This document shows, piece by piece, positions 1 through 7,020 of a DNA stretch of 13,556 nt (the stretch's first letter is position 1; every line of letters begins with the position of its first letter). This stretch comes from Gemmatimonadota bacterium (GTDB taxonomy: Bacteria > Gemmatimonadota > Gemmatimonadetes > Longimicrobiales > Gaopeijiaceae). Both the position numbers and the translations under genes were made by a program. Where the stretch lies: NCBI GenBank assembly GCA_002731735.1, contig PCCM01000071.1, positions 9,987-23,542 of the forward strand, given 5' to 3'. The notes under the pieces were generated by a model. The model had not been told where the DNA came from. It did not search any database and saw nothing but the letters and a program-made list of their open reading frames with translations.

Positions 1-1124
1 TCTGCGCCTGAACGGGCCAGGCACACACGCAGGAATCCTGTGACATCCCTGGCCGTTGTGAGATCTCCGGCCGCCAGTGCCGTGACGATCTGCCGGTGGA
101 GCTTGATGTGGCCTGCTAGCGCCAGCAGGAAAGGTCGGACGAAGAGCTCGAAGGTCACGAACGCGGAGGCCGGGTTACCCGGAAGTCCGAAGACCGTTTG
201 GCTACCGCCGCCCTCCAAAGGCAAGCGCCCGAAGCTCATCGGGCTTCCGGGCCGGATCTTGACGCGCCAGAAATCCAACTCGAAGCCAAGGTCTTCGAGG
301 ACAGTCTTGAAGAGGTCTCCCTCTCCCATGGAGGCCCCACCAAGGGTCACGAGCACATCGGCGTCTGCGGCTCTGGCGAGATGGTGCCGTATGTCGGCCC
401 GGTCGTCTCTCGCGATGCCCAGGCGCATGGGGATTCCGCCGGCCGCGCGGACACCCGCGGATACAAGGTGACTGTTGCTTTCGGGGATCCCGTGGGGGTC
501 GAGAGCCTGGCTCTCGATGTCGACGAGTTCATCACCGCTCGCCAGGATGGCGACTTTGGGTCGGTGGTGGACCGAGACCGAGGATACGCGTGATGCCGCG
601 AGTACGGCGGCTTGCCCGGGACCGATTCCGGTACCGGACTCCAGAGCGACAGCGCCCTCGGGCCAATCCTGACCTGCTGGTCGAACATGGCGCCCTCGAT
701 CCCGTTCAGAGTAGATCCGGAGATTTCCGGACTCGGTCTCCTCACGATCGGTATCCTCGACACGGATTACGGTGTCGGCGCCCCCCGGGACCTCCGCCCC
801 TGTCATGATTCTCACGGCGTCGCCCGGGCCGACGGTGCCCTCGAAGCGTGATCCCGCTTGGATCACTCCCGTGACCACTAGGACCACCGGTTGGTCCTTC
901 GTCGCTCCGACCACGTCGTCGCCTCGGACCGCATATCCGTCCATGGCGCTGTTGTCCCACGGAGGAAGTGGTCCGGGCGCCAGGACGTCGAGGGCCAGCG
1001 CGCGACCGAGCGCCTCCTCGAGCGGTACGGTCTCCGGAGGGAGGGCCGAGACGTGGTTGAGGATACGTGCGAGGGCCCGGTCGAATGGGAGCCAATCCCC
1101 GGTTCTAGACTCGAAGTCCGGCAT
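1..1124 (-). CDS. moeA: Molybdopterin molybdenumtransferase MoeA, partial (3' end outside window)
   Basis: MoeA inserts molybdate into adenylylated molybdopterin in the last step of molybdenum cofactor synthesis, in the cytoplasm. The minus-strand frame opens with ATG at 1124 (MPDFESRTGDWLPFDRAL) and stays open for 374 codons to the left edge, so the C-terminus (end of domain IV) is missing. Hallmarks are visible in order: PPWDNSAMDGYAVRG near residues 54-68, RIMTGAEVPGGADTV near 105-119, HVRPAGQDW around 147-155, the ASGDEL loop at 195-200, LGGASMGEGDLFK around 261-273, FWRVKIRPGSP from 285, and GLPGNPAS at 313-320. I translated most of the frame by hand and saw no frameshift. The start lies 5 bases after the stop of the upstream barrel-protein gene, suggesting co-transcription. 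No clear Shine-Dalgarno is seen. Family identity is very sure. Confidence 0.95.
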   Translation of the reverse strand, partial: MPDFESRTGDWLPFDRALARILNHVSALPPETVPLEEALGRALALDVLAPGPLPPWDNSAMDGYAVRGDDVVGATKDQPVVLVVTGVIQAGSRFEGTVGPGDAVRIMTGAEVPGGADTVIRVEDTDREETESGNLRIYSERDRGRHVRPAGQDWPEGAVALESGTGIGPGQAAVLAASRVSSVSVHHRPKVAILASGDELVDIESQALDPHGIPESNSHLVSAGVRAAGGIPMRLGIARDDRADIRHHLARAADADVLVTLGGASMGEGDLFKTVLEDLGFELDFWRVKIRPGSPMSFGRLPLEGGGSQTVFGLPGNPASAFVTFELFVRPFLLALAGHIKLHRQIVTALAAGDLTTARDVTGFLRVCLARSGA

Positions 1125-1129
1125 TTGTC

Positions 1130-1831
1130 TCAAAAGCGCCAACTCGCCCCGAGCATGATGGATTGGGCAGTCACCCACTCGCTCTCGGAAAATAGACGGA
1201 GGGGGTCGTTTTCCAACGCGAACCATCCTACTGGCGTCTTGATCTGCCAGAGGTTCAGCATGCCCTCGACACGCAGAGAGAGCTTTCTCGAAACGTGGAA
1301 CGTGGTGCCTCCCGAAGTTGTTCCGGTGAAGCGCACACCAAAAAAGTACCGGTCCTCGGAGCGCATGAATGCGACCTCCTCCGCACCGTTGTCCACCAAG
1401 TAGGGGAAGGCGAACCCCCCGCCGAACGTTAGGAAGGGCTGGAAGCCGTGCCACATCCGCCGGCCCGTCAGGTTGAGGCGAAGCCGTGCGTCGAACAGGA
1501 GAAGGTCGATGTTGCCCCGATCGATGGTGCGGTCATCAATGGGCCTCCGCACATCTTGGATCAACCGCGTCGATTTGAACAATGTTCCGGAGATGTCGAT
1601 ACTTATCGCGCCACCGAGACCGACCGAATAGCGTGCACCGAACGTGTCGGAGTCTCGTGGTCCCAGCTCGAGTTTGCCGGCATCGATGTTGCTCTTTCCC
1701 ACAAAGAAAGCCAATTCCTGGTGGTTTTCGATGTACGTGTATGGTGACGGGATGGTCTGGGCGGATGCTGGGGAACGGACCATCCCGATGGAAAACAAAA
1801 TCGATAGGGCGAGTAATTTAGCGTGGGGCAT
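1130..1831 (-). CDS. Predicted outer-membrane beta-barrel protein with signal peptide
   Basis: This 233-residue protein has no specific family that I recognise. Residues 1-24 form a classical signal peptide: Lys near the start, a hydrophobic core, and an ASA|Q type cleavage site after residue 24. The mature part is rich in alternating hydrophobic and polar stretches with many Gly and aromatic residues, for example around FLTFGGGFAFPYL. The chain ends in SWRF, and a C-terminal aromatic residue is the usual barrel-assembly signal of outer-membrane proteins. I infer a small beta-barrel of the OmpA/OmpW-like size class. A longer reading from 1888 would add 19 residues before the signal peptide and hide it, so the ATG at 1831 is preferred although its upstream SD is weak. 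moeA follows after 5 bases. The function is unknown. Confidence 0.8.
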   Translation of the reverse strand: MPHAKLLALSILFSIGMVRSPASAQTIPSPYTYIENHQELAFFVGKSNIDAGKLELGPRDSDTFGARYSVGLGGAISIDISGTLFKSTRLIQDVRRPIDDRTIDRGNIDLLLFDARLRLNLTGRRMWHGFQPFLTFGGGFAFPYLVDNGAEEVAFMRSEDRYFFGVRFTGTTSGGTTFHVSRKLSLRVEGMLNLWQIKTPVGWFALENDPLRLFSESEWVTAQSIMLGASWRF

Positions 1832-1969
1832 GGAAGCGAGTTCAAAATCCGGTTGTTGGGAATTGACGACCGGCACTTGCCCGAACACATTCGTCAGGGA
1901 AAGTCGCCGCGTATTGAGGCCGGCAAGTTCGTCCTTTCAACACCGTCTGTCGAGGATCGTTTCAGTAAG

Positions 1970-2980
1970 ATGATTGTCCGCTCCCGGCGAATTCGGGTTC
2001 TTTGGCTCCTGTGCGTTCTCTGCTCCCTATTCGCGTTCGGCGAGTTCGTGGAGGGCCAGTCGGGAACGTTGACGAAAGAGGAAAACTTCCGGGCTCAGCA
2101 GAACGGGACGCTACTCGGTCAGCTCCGCGCCGGCATGAGCCTGGAAGTGCTCGAGGCGACGGATGACTGGCTGCAATTCGATTTCGACGGATGGATCTGG
2201 ACCCGATCCCTTCAAGCGGTCAATCGAGGAGCGTTCGACCTGGTGGTGTCCGTTGAGGGTGGCGAGAACATCCGAGGCGGCCCTGGGGGAGAGATCCTCG
2301 GCCACGTGGAGCAAGGAACGCTTCTCGAGACCGTGGAGCGGGTTGCCGGTTGGGCTCGCGTGCATAGACGGGCCTGGATATGGCGAAGCTCAGTGGCTTT
2401 GTTCGGGACGGATCCATCTGGCGATTCCGCGGGGCGATCCGGCCTCACAACGCCGTCCAGTTCGGTCGGTGTCGGGGAGTGGGCTCAAGGCTTCTCGGCC
2501 AACGCACCAGTTCTCAGCACCCCCGATGGAGACACGCTGGCTACCTTGGCGTCGAGCACGAACCTCCAGGTCCTCGCCAGGGAAGGGAACTGGACCCGGG
2601 TTCGTTTGGAGGGATGGATTTGGCTGCCAGAGGGTGCGGATGAGGGCGCCGGTGTGTCCGATGCGACTCTCGCGAGCGTGGTGGCGGCACCGGACGACTA
2701 CCGGGGCGAGGTCGTTCAGTGGGATCTTCAGTTCATTTCGCTGGAGAGAGCTGAAGAGATCCGAACGGACTTCTACGAAACGGAGCCGTTTCTGCTGACC
2801 AGGATGGGAGACGGAGACCAGTCGTTCGTTTATGTGGCCATACCGCCAGAGCGGCTCGGAGAGGCTCAGCGGCTCGACCCTCTCGAGCGCATTCGGGTCC
2901 TCGGGCGTGTACGGACCGGGTCGGCCCGCCTGACGGGCAGTCCGATTCTCGAATTGCTTTCCTTCGAACGAATCCCCTAG
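1970..2980 (+). CDS. Exported protein with three SH3-like repeats and possible C-terminal OB-fold
   Basis: This 336-residue protein starts at an ATG that places a basic segment (IVRSRRIR) directly before a hydrophobic stretch at residues 9-24, a signal peptide or N-terminal anchor. An in-frame start at 1823 would bury this signal. Three bacterial SH3-like repeats lie at about 34-83, 92-144 and 172-223. Each has a Gly/Pro-rich turn, a 'W.(R/Q)(V/F)' strand and ends in a WIW signature (DGWIWTRS, RAWIWRSS, EGWIWLPE). A Ser/Gly-rich linker (about 147-170) separates repeats two and three. Residues 232-336 hold alternating strands (RGEVVQWDLQFISLE, FVYVAIP, IRVLGRV) that resemble an OB-fold-like domain; this is inference. 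Such SH3 repeats often bind peptidoglycan, so a periplasmic envelope role is likely. It is divergent from the barrel-protein gene. Confidence 0.82.
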   Translation: MIVRSRRIRVLWLLCVLCSLFAFGEFVEGQSGTLTKEENFRAQQNGTLLGQLRAGMSLEVLEATDDWLQFDFDGWIWTRSLQAVNRGAFDLVVSVEGGENIRGGPGGEILGHVEQGTLLETVERVAGWARVHRRAWIWRSSVALFGTDPSGDSAGRSGLTTPSSSVGVGEWAQGFSANAPVLSTPDGDTLATLASSTNLQVLAREGNWTRVRLEGWIWLPEGADEGAGVSDATLASVVAAPDDYRGEVVQWDLQFISLERAEEIRTDFYETEPFLLTRMGDGDQSFVYVAIPPERLGEAQRLDPLERIRVLGRVRTGSARLTGSPILELLSFERIP

Positions 2981-3102
2981 GAGGGTGGTCGTCTTTTCGG
3001 CCCGATGGAGGCTCTCGCGCCGAGTGGAGGGGTGAATCTTCTCCGGAACGAACGCGTAGTATGGAGTGTCTACTTCGGGAGGACCCATTTCGTTGAGGCC
3101 AA

Positions 3103-3918
3103 ATGCGCTGTTCCACGTGCGGTGAAGATCTGAGGGAGCACGAAACCGCCTGTCCCACTTGTGGGGCGGCGGTTTTAGTAAGGCCCCCGGTGAGGGCCGT
3201 GGGCCTCGAGGTGCGCAGTTGCCCACGATGCGGCCACGTAGGGACCGGCGTAAAGCATTTTCAGCGAATTGGTAACGTAGGGGTACTCTTCGGGTTTGCC
3301 GTGGCCAGTTGGTTCATGGCCGGGTTGGTTGGCCTTGCGTATTACCTCCTTCGACGGAGGCGCATGATCTGTGCGCAGTGTGGCTTGGGCTGGCAGCACG
3401 CCCGGATCCCCGGTCCGGGCGCCACCGATCGTCCGGCACTTGCGGATCCGGTGCACACGCATTCGGTCGGCGGCGGCAGCATTGCTGGGGAAAGTCTCCC
3501 GGGGGGAGGACTGGGGCGCCGTGTATTGGGGGGCGCAATGGTGCTTCTTGCGGCCCTCATGGTATCGATCGGATTCCTTGAGCCGCAGCTTGGGTTGGTC
3601 GTGTTTGGGAGTGTGGTAGGGGCCGCGGGCACTTCGACGGCCTGGTGGGGGCTCCAGGCCCGTGAGACCAGAAGGCGCGCGATCATGGACCGGCTTCAGC
3701 GGCGCGTGCTTCTTCACGCCACCGAACAGGGTGGAAGGTTGACGGTGACGGAGGTCGCCGCCTCGTTGGACGTGTCGCTTGCGGCAGCTGAAGGGGTGTT
3801 GGACTCCATGGACGACGGTCTGCGCGTCCGTTCGGAGGTTACGGACGAGGGCATCATCGTGTACGAATTTCCCGAGCTCCGTCACCGCCCCAGCCTGGAG
3901 TCGGGGTCAGCCGGATAG
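3103..3918 (+). CDS. Zinc-ribbon membrane protein with C-terminal winged-helix-like region
   Basis: This 271-residue protein is not recognised as a named family. Residues 3-20 form a short zinc ribbon (C3xxC6, C17xxC20). A second Cys pair (C40xxC43) and a third (C90xxC93, in ICAQCG) flank a hydrophobic stretch at about 59-82 that ends in LLRRRR. This CxxC-hydrophobic-CxxC arrangement recalls LITAF-type domains. Two more hydrophobic segments lie at about 142-158 and 163-182. The C-terminal 195-256 looks like a winged helix: GRLTVTEVAASLDVSLAAAEGVLDSM fits a helix-turn-helix, followed by a strand pair ending in IIVYEF. Start choice: ATG at 3103 with GAGG four bases upstream. Its last 12 bases overlap the 3' end of the convergent permease gene. 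I infer a membrane-tethered metal-binding, possibly regulatory protein. Confidence 0.8.
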   Translation: MRCSTCGEDLREHETACPTCGAAVLVRPPVRAVGLEVRSCPRCGHVGTGVKHFQRIGNVGVLFGFAVASWFMAGLVGLAYYLLRRRRMICAQCGLGWQHARIPGPGATDRPALADPVHTHSVGGGSIAGESLPGGGLGRRVLGGAMVLLAALMVSIGFLEPQLGLVVFGSVVGAAGTSTAWWGLQARETRRRAIMDRLQRRVLLHATEQGGRLTVTEVAASLDVSLAAAEGVLDSMDDGLRVRSEVTDEGIIVYEFPELRHRPSLESGSAG

Positions 3919-4836
3919 ATCCTTCCCCCCGGCCAGACGAGCGATCCACACCCCTCCGATGATGATGATTGCGCCCACGATCTGTGTGAGACCGGGATCC
4001 TCACCGAGCCAGACGGCCGCGGTAATGAGCGCCACGACCGGTACCAGGTTCGAGAACGCGGCGGTCCGTGGTCCACCGATACGCTCCAGGCCATGGTTCC
4101 AGATAAGGTACGCGACGGCGATCGCCAGGACTCCCGAGTATACGACGCCGAACCAGCCAACCCGAGAAATAGCCCCCAAATCCGTAGACCAGAGAGAGGC
4201 GCCTCCAAGTGCGAACAGGACGATGGTACCCACCCAGAGTGTCCACGAGGTCACGGCCAGGGCTCCGTACCGCCGAGTGAGATCCTGCGTGCCGACTGTG
4301 TAGGCGGCCCACGCGATGGCGGACAAAACGAGCAGAAGATCACCGATCAACTGGCCTTCGCCCACTCCCAAGCCGCTTTCCCCGCCGACAACAACGAGCA
4401 CCATCCCCCCCAGGGTGGCCAGTACGCCGCCCCAGACGGGCAACCCGTGGTGCTCTTGCCCAGAAACGGACGCGAGGATCAGGGTCCACACCGGCGTCGT
4501 GGCGATGACCAATCCTGCGTTACCGGCAAGGGTCCGGTCGACCCCGTAAATGAATAGCAGTTGGAAGACGACGTTCGCGAGCAAACCCATGAGAACGACG
4601 CGGCCCCAGTGTCGCCGTTCGGGCAACGGTATCGGGCCACTGAGACGCAGAAAGACGAAGAGCGTCATCGACGCCAGCACGAATCGTATGGCGTTGAATG
4701 CCAGCGGATCGAACTCTCTCAGACCGACCTTGATCACGGAGAAATTGACACCCCAGATCACGCTCAACACGATGAGCGCCAGGTCGGTTCGCAGGTGTGG
4801 CGGCCTCGAGGCGGCCACTCGAGCCTCGACCTTCAC
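3907..4836 (-). CDS. EamA/DMT-superfamily permease
   Basis: This is a drug/metabolite transporter family permease of the inner membrane, about 309 residues, with two EamA-type repeats and roughly ten hydrophobic segments. The first repeat opens with LRTDLALIVLSVIWGVNFSVIK, a typical EamA start ending in 'WG.NF..IK'. The first half ends near LGGMVLVVVGGE, and the second opens with GQLIGDLLLVLSAIAWAAYTV and ends with GAIIIIGGVWIA. Typical internal motifs are the RF..A.....F..L stretch and the 'NHGLERIGGPRTAAFSNLVPVVALITAAVWLGE' region. I chose GTG at 4836 because GGAAGGAG lies 6 bases upstream. An ATG at 4905 would add 23 polar residues that look unlike coding sequence of this family. The substrate cannot be told from sequence; relatives export amino acids and other metabolites. 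Confidence 0.92.
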   Translation of the reverse strand: MKVEARVAASRPPHLRTDLALIVLSVIWGVNFSVIKVGLREFDPLAFNAIRFVLASMTLFVFLRLSGPIPLPERRHWGRVVLMGLLANVVFQLLFIYGVDRTLAGNAGLVIATTPVWTLILASVSGQEHHGLPVWGGVLATLGGMVLVVVGGESGLGVGEGQLIGDLLLVLSAIAWAAYTVGTQDLTRRYGALAVTSWTLWVGTIVLFALGGASLWSTDLGAISRVGWFGVVYSGVLAIAVAYLIWNHGLERIGGPRTAAFSNLVPVVALITAAVWLGEDPGLTQIVGAIIIIGGVWIARLAGGKDLSG

Positions 4837-4842
4837 CAAGTG

Positions 4843-4850
4843 CTCCTTCC
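4843..4850 (-). promoter_or_regulatory. Strong Shine-Dalgarno deciding the permease GTG start
   Basis: The minus strand reads GGAAGGAG followed by six bases (CACTTG) and then GTG at 4836. This is close to the ideal anti-16S complement and spacing, and it supports the GTG start over the upstream ATG at 4905. Confidence 0.7.
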
Positions 4851-4982
4851 AGCTCGGAGATGGCCAAGCGGCTGTAGATGATTTGTTGTATTTCCGATGA
4901 GGCAAACCTAGCTTTAGCCGACTCCGCGTGACACCGTTCAGCCGATTTAACCCGAGTTGATGTTTCCCATAAAGAACTGCAC

Positions 4983-5225
4983 ATGAGGGATTTCCTGGAT
5001 TCGGATGGTGATGCCTGGGTGGCTACGGTGCGCTCGCGGGAGGGTCTCGATTTTAAGGGACGGCACCATCTCTATTTCTACCCGGAAGGCGCAGCAGACC
5101 AGGGCGTGGAGCTTCTCGACGTGAAATGGAACAGTCACCAAGCCGCCGAGAGCACGCTGGCCACGATGTCCGGCGTGGAGCTTCGAAAGAGACTTCGGTC
5201 CGCACGTGGGAGGGTGGACGGCTGA
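4983..5225 (+). CDS. Small conserved-looking hypothetical protein, 80 residues
   Basis: I do not recognise a named family. The protein begins MRDFLDSDGDAWVATVRSRE, has a short beta-like segment (GRHHLYFYP), then GVELLDVKWNSHQAAEST, and ends with a basic helix (SGVELRKRLRSARGRV). The composition is balanced and coding-like, it fills the space between two genes, and the opposite-strand frame is low-complexity and unlikely. I have the impression that similar 75-85 residue proteins with 'DSDG..W.A.VR' and 'W.S...AE.TLA.MS..ELR.RL' occur in Gemmatimonadota-like genomes, but cannot verify this. The start is ATG at 4983; there is only a weak purine tract (AAAGAA) upstream. It converges on dacB with a 10-base gap. 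It is probably a cytosolic single-domain protein of unknown role. Confidence 0.7.
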   Translation: MRDFLDSDGDAWVATVRSREGLDFKGRHHLYFYPEGAADQGVELLDVKWNSHQAAESTLATMSGVELRKRLRSARGRVDG

Positions 5226-5235
5226 CGAGGCGCTC

Positions 5236-6939
5236 TTAAGAGATGGGAGCCCCATTTCGGGAAAAATCAGCTAAACGAGCACCGATCCGGTCTTCGACGC
5301 GCTTCGCCGGACCAGTGGATCGGAGCTCATTCGAGAGAATGCTGAAGAGTAGAGTCTCACCATCCCGGGTCGTGACGATTCCCGTGAGAGCGGAGACACC
5401 GTCGATGGTCCCGGTCTTGGCTCGAAGATTACGGGCAGCACGAGTCCCGTACATTCTGCGGAGGTCTCGGCGCCCGGCTTCAGGTAGAGTAGAGACGAAC
5501 GAGTCCCAATTGTCGGATATGGCCACGTGCTGTAAGAGTCCAACCAGAGCCCCGGCACTTGTCCGGTTGCTTTCTGACAAGCCCGAACCGTCAACCGCCA
5601 TGATCTGATCCTCCTCGATCCCGGCTTCGCTCGTGGCGAACACCTGAACCGCGCGGGCGCCACCCTCGAAGGATCCCTCTCCCGTCACGATCTTGCCCAT
5701 GGTCTTGATGATCGACTCGGCGAACAAGTTGTGGCTTTCATGGTTTAGGACCGTCAGATACTGGAGTAGCTCCGGCGAGGTGTGGTGGGCGAGGAGGCTG
5801 GGTTCATCACCGTCGATGAGGTGGGGGGCCCAGGACTCGCGCCCCGTGATCTTGGATTCGGCCGCGTCATGGACGGCTCTTTCGGGGGCCCTGACTGCGA
5901 TGCCGTTGGAGATCAGCACCTCTCTGAGAGCCCGGGCCGCAAAAACCGCCGGATCCGGCACGGTAAGGCGGCGCCAAATATCGGACCCTCCCTGCCGAAT
6001 TTCCCCATCGACGCGAATTCTCGCCGTGGGTTCTACACGGTCCAACCAGAGGTTGGGACGGGGACGGCCCGATACCGTCTCGGCCTGATTACTCACATCG
6101 AGCGGAAATCCGAACGGGATCGTCTCAATCCGGGGCGGGAAGCCAAGGCGAGCCGACGGAAGAATCTGGAGCGTGACGATGTTTTCGTTGAAGGAGAGCG
6201 CGGACACGGACGCGGCGAACCACTCGTTCAAGTCTCGCGGATCCCACTCCGGTCCCAACTCAGGCCCCGAGAAATACGTCGCGTCTCCGACGACGGCGCC
6301 CTCGATCCGGGTGATGCCGGCGTCGGCTATCTGCTTGGAAAACGATTCGAACACCTCCGTGCCATCACGGTAGAAGCGATCGGAAATGCCCGGATCCCCC
6401 GTGCCGTAGAGGATCAGGTCCCCTCGCAGGACCCCGTTCTCGATGGGCCCGTCTGCGAAGACAAACGTCTGGTACCTGAACTCCGGCCCAAGAAAGTGGA
6501 GGGCCGCCGCGGTCGTGGCGATCTTCATATTCGACGCCGGAGCCAGAAAGCGATTCTCATCTCGTGCGAACAACGTGTCCTTTTCGTCGAGGGAGACGAC
6601 GAGGACGCTCCACTCGGCGTTACGCAGCGCAGGTGTATCCAAGAGGGCCGAGAGATCCTCGCGTAGCCTGAGCACGTCTCGACTCGGTGGCGGCGTTGGC
6701 ACGGGGCGAACGGTTGTTTCAGCGACCACGACAGGCAGTGGGGGCACGGGCTCGTCGTTCCGGGCTCCCGTCGTCCAGAGCGACAGGACGAGCACAGTGA
6801 TCAAGCTCGGGAAAACCGCCTTGGCACCGGCCAACTGGAGGAGGGCTTGGGAATTCGGGATCTTGGGTAAGGGGACCTTGGTGAAACGGATCTTCGGGAA
6901 GCGGCTCATGACACACCGCCACACTGAGGCCAAAGCCAT
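5236..6939 (-). CDS. dacB: D-alanyl-D-alanine carboxypeptidase/endopeptidase, PBP4 (DacB) family, S13
   Basis: This is a penicillin-binding protein of peptidase family S13 that trims peptide stems or cleaves cross-links of peptidoglycan in the periplasm. From ATG at 6939 it has 567 residues, longer than E. coli PBP4 (about 477) mainly through its N-terminus. That part holds a basic Lys/Pro-rich segment (FPKIRFTKVPLPKIP), a hydrophobic stretch at about 39-57, and a Pro-rich linker to residue 85. All three active-site motifs are present: SNMK (Ser136, Lys139), SHN in NHESHNLFAE (Ser402, Asn404), and KTG at 508-510. The conserved DGSGLS is at 450-455. The large insert between the first two motifs is typical of S13. 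Alternative starts are GTG 6954 and ATG 6909; none has a convincing SD. The N-terminal hydrophobic segment may anchor rather than be cleaved. It lies 81 bases downstream of the Fur-family gene on the same strand. Confidence 0.93.
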   Translation of the reverse strand: MALASVWRCVMSRFPKIRFTKVPLPKIPNSQALLQLAGAKAVFPSLITVLVLSLWTTGARNDEPVPPLPVVVAETTVRPVPTPPPSRDVLRLREDLSALLDTPALRNAEWSVLVVSLDEKDTLFARDENRFLAPASNMKIATTAAALHFLGPEFRYQTFVFADGPIENGVLRGDLILYGTGDPGISDRFYRDGTEVFESFSKQIADAGITRIEGAVVGDATYFSGPELGPEWDPRDLNEWFAASVSALSFNENIVTLQILPSARLGFPPRIETIPFGFPLDVSNQAETVSGRPRPNLWLDRVEPTARIRVDGEIRQGGSDIWRRLTVPDPAVFAARALREVLISNGIAVRAPERAVHDAAESKITGRESWAPHLIDGDEPSLLAHHTSPELLQYLTVLNHESHNLFAESIIKTMGKIVTGEGSFEGGARAVQVFATSEAGIEEDQIMAVDGSGLSESNRTSAGALVGLLQHVAISDNWDSFVSTLPEAGRRDLRRMYGTRAARNLRAKTGTIDGVSALTGIVTTRDGETLLFSILSNELRSTGPAKRVEDRIGARLADFSRNGAPIS

Positions 6940-7020
6940 TCCTGATCCGAGCACGTGATGATCACACGCGGATCGAAGACTGCACGTGGGGGTTGAAGTG
7001 GCGCGCCCAGGGTGATGCCG

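Noticed and set aside
347..763. Minus-strand open frame of 138 codons within moeA
   Set aside because: The moeA frame, which runs through to the window edge without a stop, carries all the family motifs; this one is a shifted-frame shadow.
1832..1969. Divergent gap between barrel protein and SH3 protein; TTGACG at 1863-1868 considered as -35
   Set aside because: The sequence at the right distance (CACATT) matches the -10 consensus at only 3 of 6 positions, so no promoter is claimed.
2981..3102. Gap between SH3 protein and zinc-ribbon protein examined for a terminator or promoter
   Set aside because: Only a five-pair TCGGC/GCCGA repeat with a long loop and a lone TAGTAT near 3057 without a -35 were found.
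2390..3226. Minus-strand open frame of about 278 codons across the SH3 protein and the gap to the next gene
   Set aside because: Composition is rich in Arg/Pro/Ser with no domain signs, and it overlaps two well-supported plus-strand genes.
3497..3536. Run of G-tracts inside the zinc-ribbon gene resembling a G-quadruplex
   Set aside because: Only three G-tracts are present and one loop is 11 bases, outside the usual pattern.
5233..5255. Palindrome CTCTTAAGAG and adjacent small hairpin ATGGG-AGC-CCCAT at the end of dacB
   Set aside because: The stems are only five base pairs each with no T-tract, so a bidirectional terminator cannot be claimed.
5782..6666. Plus-strand open frame of about 294 codons inside dacB
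   Set aside because: It is the antisense shadow of the S13 peptidase, whose catalytic motifs are all intact on the other strand.
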